Shown: piece by piece, positions 1 to 12,024 of the stretch
How the letters are laid out: every line of letters starts with the position of its first letter
How positions within the stretch are numbered: position 1 is the stretch's first letter
Assembly (NCBI GenBank): GCA_050084985.1
Contig: JBITNC010000001.1
Location: 7,440,001 to 7,504,000 of the forward strand
Reading direction: 5' to 3'
DNA: 64,000 bases
DNA from: Nageia nagi
Taxonomy: Eukaryota > Pinophyta
Translations under genes and position numbers: made by a program
Notes under the pieces: generated by a model
Seen by the model: the letters and a program-made list of their open reading frames with translations, nothing else
What the model was told of the DNA's origin: nothing
Databases searched by the model: none

Positions 1-499
1 TGAGGCTAAGATTAAGGTTGAGGTTGAAAAAGCTGACCCATTCATGAACATATTTATGGTTGAGTATGAGTCTATTTAGGTTATTGGGATATGGGATGAG
101 CTTGAGGATGTGCTTTACATGGATAAGGAATCAATGATTATGTCTAGTTTTGAGCTTTTCTTTGAGCATGGGTAACCAATGCTAACCATTGGGCACAAAC
201 ATAAGAAGATTCTTCATTATCTTGGTAGTAAGATACTGTCTCATTTTCATATTCCTCACATTTATAATTAGTTTCCTCTTATTTTTCTAGAGCTTCATAA
301 GTCAACATAGTTTCATTCTATAGAAATATCTCTTAAATTAGAGTCAAGGTTGCATAATTATTATATTCATGCTTGAACTTACAAAGGTTATAATACAAAT
401 TATGTTAAGGTTGTCCTTTGTATAATGGAGTTGGTACATTATGTTTCATCTCATTATTTTCTCCTCTATTTTATTCTAGGAATTTCTTAAAATTTTGGT
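1..499. other. Unassigned AT-rich stretch
   Basis: No convincing gene. The first 170 bases on the + strand read open apart from one stop, with an acidic, Met-rich composition, which could be a decayed coding remnant, but I recognise no family. The remainder is AT-rich with no clear motif. Confidence 0.3.
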
Positions 500-1625
500 T
501 GGTGCAAAAACCTTTTTGTAGATTTTGATGATGTTAAATGGTAAGATTTTCTAATTTCCTTAACACTTCTTTCTTTATATTCTTGTTGTTGTTATCACTT
601 TTCTCATCTTTAGTAGCTTGGCCATTCTCATCTTTTCTCAAAAGAGAAGAAGAATTCCTTAGCCTTTTTAATTTTTCTACTATAATAATAAATTCTTTAT
701 GCCTAATAGCTTCATCAATGGCATATTCAAAATACTATGAAAATGAATAATTCACTGCATAGGAGAGATCAAATTTTAGGGCATTAATTAAGATGCATTT
801 CTTGAAATCTCTAATTGGCCTTAGGTTGGCTAGATTTTCTGATATAATTTGTTAAACTAGTCAACAAATTATTCTATAGATTATCTTTCCTTTTTCTTCA
901 TTTATGAAATCACACTTACTAATTCAGTTCCAATGACTTGACTTTGGAATCTAGCCAAGAAAACTATTGTAAGATTGTACTAACTAGTTATTGATCTTGG
1001 TGGTAATGAATTGTACAAATGTAATACTTTCTTAGTGAATGTTTGAACTATCATCTTGATGGCTACATCTTCATTCTCTATGGCTTTAAATTCATATAAA
1101 GTGTTGAAATGTTTGAGGTTTTCTTCTCTAGAAATCCTCGATGTCTCTCTAGGATAGCTAGGTAAGCCCTTAATATCTTTAGGAATATTGAATTTATCTA
1201 TAGGAAAATTCAAAGGTATATTATTACTCATCTAGGTACTTGTAGCTCCACCAACAAGGGTTATATTTTTTCCACTACCACATCCTCCACCAAAGCCATC
1301 ACTGGGTGGGGAGTTAGCACCACTACCACTACCACCTCCATTGTGACTACTTCCATCGTGACCACCTCCACCATGGCTACTAACATGAACATCACCACCT
1401 AATATTCCTTACATATTTGGAGTATGAGTATGAATAGGTGTTGTGTAGATAAGATTTGAAAATTTAGAAATGGTTGGTTGATCTTGTAAAGGTTCAAGAT
1501 TTTCTATTGCTTGAATATGAAGATATCTTTGTCCTTGGTTTCTTTTTCTTCTTATTCTCTTGAGTTCTCCTTTTAGCTGAGTAGGATCTACACTCCAACT
1601 CAAATTATATATATGTTAAGAGCTT
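500..1625 (-). pseudogene. gag: Gypsy gag remnant
   Basis: A decayed Ty3/Gypsy Gag (capsid) coding region on the minus strand. The best part (980-1231) reads HFNTLYEFKAIENEDVAIKM followed by a QTFTKKVL..YNSLPPRSI segment, the typical plant retrotransposon Gag core around the W/LYNSLPP motif. Reading continues downstream across stops into a basic, Lys-rich segment near 540-740 (EKLKRLRNSSSLLRKDENGQ). An N-terminal piece lies at 1409-1603 and a low-complexity block at 1260-1400 contains GGTGG-type repeats on the minus strand. No LTR or pol was found for it in the window: element B inserted upstream of it and the window ends downstream. Family assignment beyond Gypsy is not possible. Confidence 0.6.
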
Positions 1626-2018
1626 CTTATTCTATATCTAACTGAGCTTGCCAACTTGCTCAAAAAAGAAGAGTATAAATATCTCAATTCATATAGCTTT
1701 TGGTTATTTTTAGGATAGGATCTTATGGAATAAAATAATATTCAATTAGAAGAATGAAATTGGATTTTTTCTTAATGAATTCTACTTTTGACTTAGAATC
1801 ACTATTTAAGGGATATCCTCCACTAAAATTCTCTTCAACAAAGGCTTGTTCCACTAATTTTTTGTTTTGAGTTAACATGAACATTACTTCTTAGCAAATT
1901 TGGAACAAGTGCAAGTATATCCTTTTCAATTGATTACTGATATGTTTTTCAATGTGAAAATTCCTCTCTTGACTTACTTTTCAATAATTCTTCTTTCATT
2001 GTATCAATGATATTGATC
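1626..2018. other. No feature seen
   Basis: AT-rich stretch between the gag remnant and element B. I see no gene, repeat or signal except the last five bases before B (2019-2023), which form its target duplication. Confidence 0.4.
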
Positions 2019-2023
2019 ACAAC

Positions 2024-2532
2024 TTGTTATAAATAGACTTTGTTAAGATCCAAAATTCTAGCTCAAGTCAAATTTCACACTTACTGACAAAACATAGTGC
2101 CCATCGTATTTGGAGATTAAACACTACCACATTTAGGAAATGTTCCTACATTTTGAAAAAACATGCCCATCCATCATATTTGGATTGTAACATAATCATG
2201 TTTTAGCCTATCAATTCTAGGGCACTTTTGGGCAAATTGCTAAGTAGTTTTTCCTCATTTTCTCATACCTTCTAGTTCATTTTGCTTACTATTTTCAATT
2301 GTTTAGCTTGGGAATGTATAAATGAGTGTTCTAAACTTATTTTTGGGTTGTATTATGGATTGTATTGGTGTAACTTGTAATTGCACCCTATTATTATAAA
2401 GAAAATTATTTGAGAAAATATCATAGTAAGAATTCCATAAAATTTTCCAAATCTATCTCAAATTTTGAATTGTGTAATGCCATTATGAATGTTTTTATTT
2501 TTTTTTAAATTGTTATTTGATATAAAAATTCA
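2024..2532 (+). repeat. Element B 5' LTR
   Basis: About 509 bp, paired with 12025-12546. Shared blocks include the part around AACATGCCCA(T/C)CCA and a GTATAAAT(G/A)AG TATA-like box near 2317. A degenerate primer-binding site (TGGTTTTAGATC, 2536-2547; compare TGGTATCAGAGC for initiator tRNA-Met) follows at once. Confidence 0.8.
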
Positions 2533-2657
2533 TTTTGGTTTTAGATCTTAAATATCTAGGATTAAGTTTTATTAGGTTTAAAAAACTATGAGTGTTTTGC
2601 AAAAATGTTTTGATTTTTTTTTTTTATAGATGCAAGTTATGTTGAATACCTCCTATC

Positions 2658-3640
2658 ATGGCTAGCAACTCAAATTCAATACCAATCCTTGAATTTGATG
2701 GATAAAATTATGAATATTGGAGCATTTAGATGATGAATATATTGGAAGGAAAAAACTTATTGGACATTGTTGAAGATGGATACAAAGAGCCAAATGAATG
2801 GAGTGTTTTGAGTGAAGATGCAAAGAAGGATACCAAAGAGAAGAAGAAGAAGAAGAAGAAGAAGAAGAAGAAGAATAAGAATTTCTTGGCTTTTTCACAT
2901 ATCCAATATGCTCTTGATAAGAGCATTTTTCCAAGAATTTTAGCCCAAAAAATTGCTATTGATGCATGGAAATATTTGAAATAAGGCTACCAAGGAAGTG
3001 TCAAAGTAAAGGAGGTGAAGTTTCAAACCCTTAGAAGAGATTTTGAGAATCTCACATAGTATGACAATGAGAATGTGGGTGATTATTGTGTAAAAGTGAA
3101 GGTCATAGTAAATATAATGTGGGTGTTTTGGATAAATCCTTGATAATTAAAAAAGTTTTGAGGAATTTATTGCCCAAATGGGATAATGTGGCTCTTGTGA
3201 TTGAAGAGATTAAAGATGTTTACACTTTGGAGTTTGATTAATTAGTTGGTTCTCTTACATCTCATGAAAAAAGGTTATTAAGAAGATCCAATATTGGCAC
3301 AAGTGTAGAACAAGCATTCTCAACTAGGGATAATTAAAGTATTCATGGAAGAGGTCAAGGTATAGGTCAAAAGAGGCTCTTCTGGAAGAGGAAGAGATGA
3401 GATTTTAGATGGTGACCAAGCTAATAGTGTAAGTGCAAGTACTAGAGGGGGGCCTAGTACAAGAGGTAAAGGAAGATATAAGAGGAATGTGAAATGCTAT
3501 CATTGTAACAACTTTGACCATTTTTAGAGAGAGTGTAGGCTAAAACAAGCCTCTCAAAATAGTAGATCAACGAATTATGGGGAAGAAGATTGCTATGAAG
3601 AAGATGTATTATTTCTTTCTATTGTCCAAGAGGATAATCA
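2658..3640 (+). pseudogene. gag: Element B gag
   Basis: Decayed Copia Gag of the UBN2 type. It starts MASNSNSIPILEFDG and continues with EYWS- and EGKNLLDIVEDGY-like blocks interrupted by stops, then KVKEVKFQTLRRDFENL and a CCHC zinc knuckle near 3490-3540 (CYHCNNFDHF, a stop, then REC). A GAA repeat (2840-2875) puts a run of about a dozen lysines into the N-terminal part, where family members usually have a few charged residues. Element C has the same N-terminus (MASNSNSITILEFD), so B and C are close relatives. Gag would form the cytoplasmic particle; this copy cannot encode it. Confidence 0.75.
2840..2875 (+). repeat. (GAA)n microsatellite in gag
   Basis: About twelve AAG/GAA units, in frame with gag and read as lysines. 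An independent GAA tract occurs in gag of element C at 6543-6570, at a different place in the protein. Confidence 0.9.
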
Positions 3641-3669
3641 TGGAGCCAAAGAACTTCTTTCACAAGAAG

Positions 3670-5399
3670 AAGAGGATGAAACTTGGGTTCTTGATAGTGG
3701 TTGTTCACACCACATGACTAGAAAGAAGGAGCTTCTATCATCTCTTGATCATTCCTTTAGTTCCAGCATCAAATTTGGGGATGAAAAACTCTTGGAGGTG
3801 ATTGCAAAGGGGGACATGGTGGTTCTTACTAAGAAAGGTAATATGAAGGTAAAAAGTATTTATTTTTCTCTTAATTTGAAATAATCTCTTTTAAGTATTT
3901 GAAAAATACTAAAAAATAATTATAAATTGGTTTTTGAAGATAAAATGTGCAAGATCTATGATAAGAATAGAGGTGGAAGGCTGGTCACTATAATAAAAAT
4001 GAATAAAAATAAGCTTTTTCCCATCAATTTTGTTGAGAAAGGGGGAGGTTTTTCTTGTGTGAGCATTGATGGTAGTGCTAATTTATTGCATTTAAGGTTT
4101 GGCCATGTGTATTTTTAGAGTTTAAAGATTTTATCTCCATTTTTTTATGGTTTATTGAAGGTCCAAGATACTAATAAATTGTGTGAAGGATGTGCTCTTG
4201 GAAAGCATGCAAGGGAGAATTTTCCAAAGAATGAATCATGAAGGGCCCAATATATTCTACAATTGGTGTATAATGATATTTATGGACCAATAAAAATATA
4301 AAGTATGGGTAAAGCTTCTTATTTTCTCACCTTTATTGATGATTTTTCCAAATATTGTTGGGTATTATTTATTAGACACAAAGATGAGGCATTTGAGTGC
4401 TTCAAGACATTTAAAGCTACTATTGAGAACCAAAGTGGACATATAATTAAGTGTTTAAGAATTGATCATGGTGGTGAATTTCACTCTAATGTTTTCTTGA
4501 AGTTTTGTAGAGATTATGACATTAAGAGGCAATTGACTTTACCATACACACCCCAAAAAAATGGAGTGGATGAAAGAAAGAACTAAACTTTGGTAGAGAT
4601 GGCAAGGTGTATGATGCACACAAAAGATTTGAGTAATTTTTATTGGGCTAAAGCTATCCAAAATGCTATTTATATTTTAAATAGGATTCATACAAGGATT
4701 TTGGACAATATTACTCCTTATGAGAGTTGGATTGGAAAGAAGCCAAGTGTGAAACATTTTAAAGTTTTTGGTTATCTTGATTATGTTCATGTGAATGATG
4801 AGCATAAGAAAAATTTTGATGCTAAGAGTGAGAAGTGTATTTTTATTGGCTATAATGAACACTCCAAAGCTAATAGATTTTTTAATCTAATTTATCACAA
4901 AGTTGTAGTGTCTAGAGATGCCTTTTTTGATGAAGGAGGAAGTTGGAAGTCTCAAAAATACCAAACATTTGTTATTGATGATGGTATGTTTGAAGAAATA
5001 TTTAAAATGACTAAGGAAGTGTTCATCCCTGCCATGTTTCACATAATCAAGTTTAGCCCAAATTTGATCCCTCTTCACAAATGGGATCTTCAAGTGCATC
5101 TTCAAGTCCACAACATGGTTCTTCTTCATCTCCATCACCAAGTACAATTGTTAATCAATAATAAAAGGTAAAAGAGTGTTAAAAGATCATCCTTCTTCTC
5201 AAATGTTGGACCAAAAGTTTTCAAGAAGATTGAAAAAGACTCAACACAAGGAGCTTGATGCTACATTACAAAGGCTAGAAAATTTTCAAATGTTAGGAGA
5301 TGAAGATAATGGTGAGGCCAAAGGTGATGTGGTAAATTATGCATTAATGGATTCTACTTCCAATGCTCATGTTTATAGTTCTTTTAAAGTTACTAAATT
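3670..5399 (+). pseudogene. pol: Element B pol: protease and integrase
   Basis: The 5' part of Copia pol. The protease has ETWVLDSGCSHHMT (D of DSG near 3691). The pre-integrase zinc region follows with LRFGHVYF and KLCEGCALGKHA (CxxC). The integrase core has YNDIYGP (first Asp; usually HTD), FIDDFSKYCWVLF and a KCLRIDHGGEFHSN block (second Asp), then PYTPQKNGV and the C-terminal VKHFKVFGYLDYVH and CIFIGYNEHSKA motifs. The part 4305-5171 is unusually well preserved, with only one stop near 4585. The linker 5176-5399 ends where element C begins; RT resumes at about 10504. Confidence 0.85.
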
Positions 5400-5866
5400 T
5401 GAATATTTTGTGAAGAATTGAAGACCTCATAACAACTTGATAACATCAAAATTGAACTAAATTCATCATCTCTATTTTGAACATTTCTTCTCTATCAACA
5501 AATTTGTATGCTATAAACCAGTTAGCCTAGCTCATGATTGGTCCACCTATTAGTGTTAGCCAACCATCTAGTTGGCTAGCAATATTTCTTATGTGTGTCA
5601 TTTTTTGGTATTTTGGTGTTTAATTTCATCTTCTTGGTTTGTTCTATCTTGTAAGATGAAGGATAAAGGTAGCCTACGACCTCTATTATGTACTGTGATG
5701 TAATTCCAACTTATAAGGTGGTTTGTATGAGTGAAATTCATTCTAAATAAAGATTTTGTATGTTGTCCAAATTCTAGAGTTCCATTGTTGAGTGTATTTC
5801 ATAATTTGAGTTGCAAAGTTGAATTATTATGCAATTGACTTAATTAAAACTTAGTAAATAACTTCA
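5400..5866 (+). repeat. Element C 5' LTR
   Basis: Paired with 10074-10503. Long shared blocks include ATTCATCATCTCTATTTTG, TTCTTATGTGTGTCATTTTT, ACCTCTATTATGTACT and AGAGTTCCATTGTTGAGTG. This copy has about 37 extra bases near its left end relative to the 3' copy. It ends ACTTCA. Confidence 0.8.
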
Positions 5867-5868
5867 TT

Positions 5869-5879
5869 TGGTATTAGAG
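5869..5879 (+). other. Element C primer-binding site
   Basis: TGGTATTAGAG, two bases after the LTR end; one substitution from the initiator tRNA-Met complement TGGTATCAGAG used by most plant Copia elements. Confidence 0.8.
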
Positions 5880-5933
5880 TAGAGTTGGATCAATTTGGGT
5901 TTAAGAAGTTTATCCAATAGAAGAAGAGAAGAT

Positions 5934-6760
5934 ATGGCAAGCAACTCAAATTCAATTACCATTCTAGAATTTGATAGAAGTGACTATGAGTATTAGAGTG
6001 TCCGAATGAAGACTCTCTTGAAGGGAAAAGGCTACTAGGATATTGTAGAAGTTGGATATAATGATCCTATACATTAGAGTGCCTTAAGTGTAGAGGCAAA
6101 GAAAGAAGCAAAGGATAATGAGAGAAAAACTTCCATGGCTCTATCCTTCATACAAGCAACTTTATATAAGAGCATCTTCCCCAAAATATTAGCTTGTTCT
6201 CAACCCAAGAAGCATGGGCAATATTGAGAGAAGGCTACAAAGGAATCCTCAAACTGAAAGAAGTAAAACTCCAGACATTGAGAAGGGAGTTTGAGAACAT
6301 GAAGCAAGAAGAGAAGGATAGTGTTGGAGACTATTGTGTGAGAGTGAAAGCCATAGTCAATAAAATGGTGACTCTTAAAGAGAAGATAGAGGAGGTTTTC
6401 ATCAAGAAGGTTTTAAGAACCTTGATAGAGAAATTTGATCATGATGCACTCATTATTGAAGAAATAAAAGATCTCTCCACCATGGAGAATAAAGGATAAG
6501 GAAGAGGAAAAGGTAGAGGTGCAAGAGGAAGAGGTAGATCTAGAAGAAGAAGAAGAAGAAGAAGAAGAAGGGTTCCTTTAGAAAAGGAAGAGGATGAGAG
6601 AAAAATTATAAGAATGAACCAACATAATCATGAAGGGGGAGACACTCCAAAAGAGGATTCATTAGAGGTAAAGATAAAATAAATATGCAATGTTATTACT
6701 ATAATAAGTTTATCCATCTTGAGTATGAATGCAAAATAAAGCAAGCACATGAAGGCAAAG
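5934..6760 (+). pseudogene. gag: Element C gag
   Basis: UBN2-type Copia Gag starting MASNSNSITILEFD at 5934, with stops in the N-terminal part and a frame change near 6190. From there 6194-6499 is open and reads AWAILREGYKGILKLKEVKL then LRREFENMKQEEKDSVGDY, the central and C-terminal UBN2 region. Basic Arg/Gly-rich sequence follows and then a knuckle remnant near 6690-6740 (CYYYNKF.HLEYEC) in which the second cysteine of CCHC is lost. The particle protein is therefore broken by both stops and loss of a zinc ligand. Confidence 0.7.
6543..6570 (+). repeat. (GAA)n microsatellite in gag
   Basis: About nine AGA/GAA units in the basic linker of C gag, just upstream of the knuckle remnant. It lies at a different position from the tract in B, so the two expansions look independent. 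Confidence 0.85.
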
Positions 6761-6816
6761 CAACATATTATGGAGAATAAGAGCATAGATATGGTGAAGA
6801 ATAATTATTCCTATCA

Positions 6817-8494
6817 ATGATAGATTCTCAAAATGTTGAAGATGAGACTTGGCTATTGGATAGTGGGTGCTCAAATCACATGATAGGTGAGAAATCCCTA
6901 CTCTCGTCAATTGATTACTCCCATAAATCCAATGTGATATTGGGAGATGAGAAGATATTGGAGATTATTGGCAAAGGAGAGATGCAAGTTCTAATAAAGA
7001 AAGGAATCATGAAGGTTAAGAATATTTAGTACACTCTAGATTTAAAATAAAGTTTGTTAAGTATTGGCTAAATGCTAAAAATGAATTATAAATTATTGTT
7101 TGTAGATAAAATGTGCAAGATTTATGATAAGAATCATGGTGAAGGCTTGTGACTACTACTCATATGACTGAAAATAAACCCTTTCCTATAAAATTTCTTG
7201 AGAGAGATGGATGTTGTGTATTTGTGGTAATTAAAGACAAAAGAAAACTTTGTAATATAAGGCTTAGGCACTTGAATGTTTAGAGTTTAAAAACTTTTCT
7301 AGCAATGGTGAGAGGGCTACCTCAAGTAGAAGATAGTAAATATGTGTGTAAAGGGTGTGCACTAGGAAAGAAAGCAAGGGGAAAGTTTATAAAGGATGAA
7401 GCATGGAGAGAAAAACACCCTCTCCAATTGTTCCATACTGATATTTGTGGCCCTATGCAAACTCAACATTTTGGTAAATCCTCTTACTTTATGACTTTCA
7501 TTGATGATTTCACTATAATAAGTTGGGTGTATTTTATCAAAAATAAAGATGAAGCATTTGATTATTTTAAGGAATTCAAATTATTTGTTTAGAAGCAAAG
7601 TGGCCATCGTGTGAAGTGTTTAAGAAGTGATAAAGGAGGGGAATACGATACCAATGAATTTTTTTAGTTTTGTAAGGAGAATGGAATTAGGAGACACCTT
7701 ACTTCTCCCTACAGATGATAACAAAATATTGTAGCAGAAAGGAAAAATAGGACTTGTTTTGAGATGGAATGAAGCATGATGCAAAGTAAGAAGTTTCTCA
7801 ATATTTATTGATTTGAAGAAATAGTTACAATAGTATACATTTTGAACCATTCTCCTACAAGAAGCTTGGAAAAAATAACCCCCTATGAAGCTCAGTTTGA
7901 AAGAAAACCAAATTTGGAACACTTGAGAGTGTTTGGGCATCTTGCATATGTGCACATAAATGATGAAAAGAGGAGAAAGTTGGATGCAAAATCAAAACCT
8001 TGTGTGTTTATTGGATATTTTGAGCATTCAAAAGCCTAAAAATTATATAATACTAAGAGCCACAAAATAAATATGTCAAGAGATGCAATTTTTGATGAAG
8101 GGGGATAGTATAGTAATAAAAAATTACGTAGAGTATGCTTGAAGAAGAAATTTTGGAGGAGAAATAAATAGCAAAAGAGCAGCCCAAACATGTTTTGAGA
8201 TAAAAAATTGAGGGATACCCACCAAGTGTGAGTGCTCCAAGCTCATGAAGACCATCTAGCCCCACTACACCACCAAAATTTATAAGTGTACCAAGTTCAT
8301 CCAATGCAAGATTGTTGAATCAAGGAAATAAAGGCAAGAGATGGATCAAGGATCATATTAAAAGTCAAATTATAGATGGAAACACCATGAGAAGAATCAA
8401 AATAATCTAAACCCAAGAAATGCAAAATTTAGTTGCAATACTAGAGAGCATCTAGATTTATGGGGATGAAGACAACAAAGAGACCAAAGGTGAA
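6817..8494 (+). pseudogene. pol: Element C pol: protease and integrase
   Basis: The protease begins DETWLLDSGCSNHMIG (6840-6890) and runs to KKGIMKVKNI. The pre-integrase region has the CxxC motif (CKGCALGKKA, near 7350). The integrase has LFHTDICGPM (first Asp) and FIDDFTIISWVYF, then SDKGGEY near 7627 in a region with stops. The C-terminal part 7842-8039 has LEHLRVFGHLAYVH and CVFIGYFEHSKA. At least three frame breaks and many stops separate these blocks. The linker to RT (8040-8494) is barely readable. Confidence 0.8.
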
Positions 8495-10010
8495 ATGATA
8501 AACTATGCACTTTGTTCTATTTCAAATTCTAATCTTGTTTCAAATACTACTATTACTGAGCCATTTTGTTATGAAGAAGCTTGTTCTAATGGTGTTTGGA
8601 TGCAAGCTATGGAAGAGGAGATTGATGCTATTGAGAGGAATGACACTTGGGAACTTTATGAGTTGCCCAAAGGTAAGAAAGTGGTTGGTTCAAAATGGGT
8701 GTACAAAACAAAATGCAAGAGTGATGGGAGTGCTTAAAGATACAAAGCAAGACTAGTGGCAAAAGGATTCACTCAAAATTATGGTATGGATTTTGAAGAA
8801 ACATTTGCACTAGTTGCAAGGCAAGAAATAATTAAATTGGTGCTTTCATTGGTTGCAAGAAAAAGTTGAACATTCCAACACATGAATGTCAAAAGTGGAT
8901 TTTTAAAAGGATACATCAATGAATATGTGTATTTAGTACAACCTCAATGTTTTAAGGTCTCCAAAAAAGAATACCATGTATATAAGCTCAAAAAGGTACT
9001 ATATGGGTTGAGGTAAGCTCTAAGAGCTTGGTATAGAAGAATTGATGGATACTTAAGAAGTGTGTGTTTTCAAACAAGTGTAAGTAAACCTACCTTGTAT
9101 TTCAATAAAAATGGTATTTATATTTTGATTATTTTCTTATATTTAGGTGATTTGATCTTCATGGTAAGTAGTAACAAAATGAATAAGGATTTCAAAACTC
9201 AAATTTTGGTTGAGTTTGAAGTGAAGGATCTTGGTTTGGATGTGCATCAAACACAAGATGAAAGTTTTGTGTCTCAATACAAATATGCACAATAAATATT
9301 AAAAAGATTCAAAATGGATAATTTTACACCTATTTCAACACCTACAAGTCATGGAGAACATCTTTGCAAGTTAGATGCAGAACAAAAAGTGAAAAAGAAG
9401 CAATATAGAAGCATTGTTGGAAGCCTTATGTTTCTAGAAAATACAAGACCAATTTGCAATTTAGTGTATCTTTGGTTGAAAAATATATGAGTGATCCATA
9501 AATTGTACATCTCAAGGAAGCAAAGGGAATACTCAGATATTTGAATGGGACAATAAACTATGGAATATTTTATACATCTAATTCCAGTCTCCAACTCATA
9601 GGTCTTAGTGATAGTGATTAGGGAAGTGATTTGGATGATAGAAAGAGCACAAGTGGTAATTACTTCTCTCTTGGATTAGGTTTAATATCATGGAGCTCCA
9701 AAAAATAATCCATTATAGGTATTTCAAGTACTGAACCTAAATATGTAGCAGTAATAAGTGCTTCAACATAAGTACTATGGTTGAGGAAGGTGTTGAAGGA
9801 CATTAGAGAGGAGAAAACTCAAGCAACAAAATTTTTTTATGACAACCAAAGTGCCATTAAGTTGGCATAAAATCCTATCCATAAATCTAGAAAAATGCAC
9901 TTTGATTTAAAGACTTATTTCATTCAATACTTGGTGGAGAAGGGGATAGTGAAATTGAGATATTGTCCAACACAAGATCAAGTGGTAGATATATTCAAAA
10001 AATTAGTGGA
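8495..10010 (+). pseudogene. pol: Element C pol: RT and RNase H
   Basis: RT starts at EEACSNGVWMQAMEEEIDAI and KKVVGSKWVYKTKCKSDGS, the Copia RT N-terminus. The catalytic box is read as YLGDLIF near 9137-9157 where the family has YVDD, so an active-site Asp is replaced by Gly. RNase H follows with a SDSD motif near 9606, DRKSTSGNYFSLG (as DDRKSTSG) and a degenerate STAEAEY block near 9725. The C-terminal tail (9895-10086) has the VVDIF.KL signature of Copia pol ends. Many stops; dead. Confidence 0.8.
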
Positions 10011-10060
10011 AAAATATCAAGTTATGATGTTAAGAGACATGATTATTGGTCATCTTATCA

Positions 10061-10073
10061 GAAAGGGGGAGTA
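10061..10073 (+). other. Element C polypurine tract
   Basis: GAAAGGGGGAG directly before the 3' LTR start, the plus-strand primer site in reverse transcription. Its spacing to the LTR (TA between) is the same as in element B. Confidence 0.75.
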
Positions 10074-10503
10074 TGAATATATTTAGGTGAACTAAATTCA
10101 TCATCTCTATTTTGAACATTTCATCTATATCTACAAACTAGTATGCTGCAAACCGATTAGCCTAGCTTGTGACTAGCCCATTAGTTAATCTTAGCCAATT
10201 GTCTGACTAACTAGTAGTATTTCTTATGTGTGTCATTTTTTAGTATTTTGGAGTTTCATTTGATCTTCCTCATTTATTCCATCTTATAAGTTCAAGGGTA
10301 AAGGTTACCTACAACCTCTATTATGTACTATGATGTAATTCCAAGTTGTAAGGTAGTTTGTATGAGAGAAATTCATTCTCAATAAAGATTTTTGTGTGTT
10401 GTGCAAATTTTTAGAGTTCCATTGTTGAGTGTGTTTCATAATTTGAGTTGTAGAGTTGAATTTTTATGCAATTCACTTAATTAAAAGTTGGTAAACAACT
10501 TCA
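10074..10503 (+). repeat. Element C 3' LTR
   Basis: Pairs with 5400-5866 and ends ACTTCA. It contains AATAAAGATTTTTGTGTG near 10381, a plausible polyadenylation signal region conserved in both LTRs. Confidence 0.8.
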
Positions 10504-11990
10504 TTCTGAGCCTTCTTATTTTGAACAAGCATGTTCTAACAAAGTGTGGATGAAGGCTATGAATGAAGAGATTTATTCCATTTTTAGGAATGACACATGG
10601 GGGTTATGGGGTTGGAAATGTATTAGATGTAAATGAATCTACAAGATCAAGAGTAATAGTAATGGTTCTATTGAAAGGTACAAAGCATAGTTGGTTGCAA
10701 AAGGGTTCACACAAAAGTATGGCATAGACTATGAGGAGAATTTTGCTCCTATTGCAAGGCAAGAGACAAACCAGATGGCATTTTCATTAGCTTACCAAAA
10801 TAATTGGAATGTGAATCACATGGATGTGAATCATGCATTCCTTAATGGCTATCTTGAAGAATAAGTGTATGTGGCACAACCTAAAGGTTTTGAGGTTCAA
10901 GGAAAAGAAGATTAGGTTTATAGATTGAAAAAGGCATTATATGGGCTGAAGCAAGCTACAAGAGCTTGGTAACTAAGAATAAATGACTACTTTCTCAAGT
11001 GTGGTTTCCAAAGAAGCAAGAGTGAGCACACTTTGTACTACAAGAAGTAAGGTATTGAAATTCTACTTGTTTGCTTGTATGTAGATGATTTATTGTTCAT
11101 GGTAAGTAGTTCTACATTATTATTTTAAAGCTAAGATGAAAAAGGAATTTGATATTACTTATCTTGGTTTGATGAGTTAATTATTGGGTATGGAAGTACA
11201 TCAAACACATGATGAGATATTTCTTTACCAAGCCAAATATGTTAGAGAGATATTGAAAAAGTTTGGCATGAGTGAATGCAAACCTGTAGCTACTTGAATT
11301 ACACATGGAGATATTTTATGTTCAGATGATGGGAATGAAAAAGTGAATAAAATAGGGTATAGGATTATTTTTTAGAGTTTAATGTTCCTTTGTAATATAA
11401 GGCCAAATATATGCTATGTTGTATCACTTTGTTCTAGGTACATGGTTAATCCTTCTTGCTTACACTTGAAAATAGCAAAAAGAATCTTGAGGTATGTATG
11501 TGGCATAATAGATTTTAGCATTCATTACTTCTCTATTGATAATATGAATCTTGTTGGTTTTAGTGACAATGATTGGGGGAGTAATATTTATGATCAGAAG
11601 TACACTAGTGGCAATTGCTTCTCACTTGGTACAAGTTTGATTACTTAGAGTTCTAAGAAGTAAAATATAGTAGCTTTATCTTCAATAGAGGCTAAGTATA
11701 TAGCATTGAACTCAGCTAGTACATAATCCTTATGGATTTAAAACTTTCTTGGTGAGATAGGTGAGGAAGAATAATATACAACTCTTTTTATGACAACCAA
11801 AGTGCCATTAAGTTGGCACAAAATCCAATCCATCATGCACATTCAAAATACTTTGAAGTCAAGTACCACTTTATCAAAGACATGGTGGAGAAGAATATGA
11901 TCAAACTAAATTATTGCAATACAAAATATCAAATTATTGATATCTTCATAAAATAGGTTGTTAAATCTCAATTTTTGATGTTGAGAGATC
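10504..11990 (+). pseudogene. pol: Element B pol: RT and RNase H
   Basis: The continuation of B pol after nested element C. RT begins PSYFEQACSNKVWMKAMNEE and runs through [50 protein letters not shown] and LLVCLYVDDLLFMV, so the YVDD catalytic box (near 11080-11091) is intact although stops occur around it. RNase H at 11382-11750 has IAKRILRYVCGIIDFSIHY, GFSDNDWGS (first catalytic Asp region) and SSIEAKYIAL. The C-terminus reads LMLRDLIVSPF just before the polypurine tract. Confidence 0.85.
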
Positions 11991-12013
11991 TGATTGTCAG
12001 CCCTTTCACCATT

Positions 12014-12022
12014 AAGGGGGAG
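12014..12022 (+). other. Element B polypurine tract
   Basis: AAGGGGGAG, two bases before the 3' LTR. Confidence 0.75.
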
Positions 12023-12024
12023 TA

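Larger units (their letters stand above)
5400..10503 (+). mobile_element. Copia element C nested in B
   Basis: A second Copia element, about 5.1 kb, inserted in the integrase-RT linker of B. LTRs lie at 5400-5866 and 10074-10503. The primer-binding site TGGTATTAGAG follows the 5' LTR and a polypurine tract precedes the 3' LTR. Domains run gag, protease, integrase, RT, RNase H, all with stops. The target duplication is no longer recognisable. The left boundary could instead be 5453 (TGAACTAAATTC). I chose 5400 because TGAATAT there matches the sequence directly after the polypurine tract at 10074. Confidence 0.85.

Noticed and set aside
538-750. Plus-strand hydrophobic 70-codon frame that looks like a membrane protein
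   Set aside because: Antisense to the Lys-rich gag remnant; AT-rich antisense often reads as Phe/Leu-rich.
2662-2934. Minus-strand Ser- and Phe-rich frames
   Set aside because: Antisense to the GAA microsatellite in gag; an artefact of the repeat.
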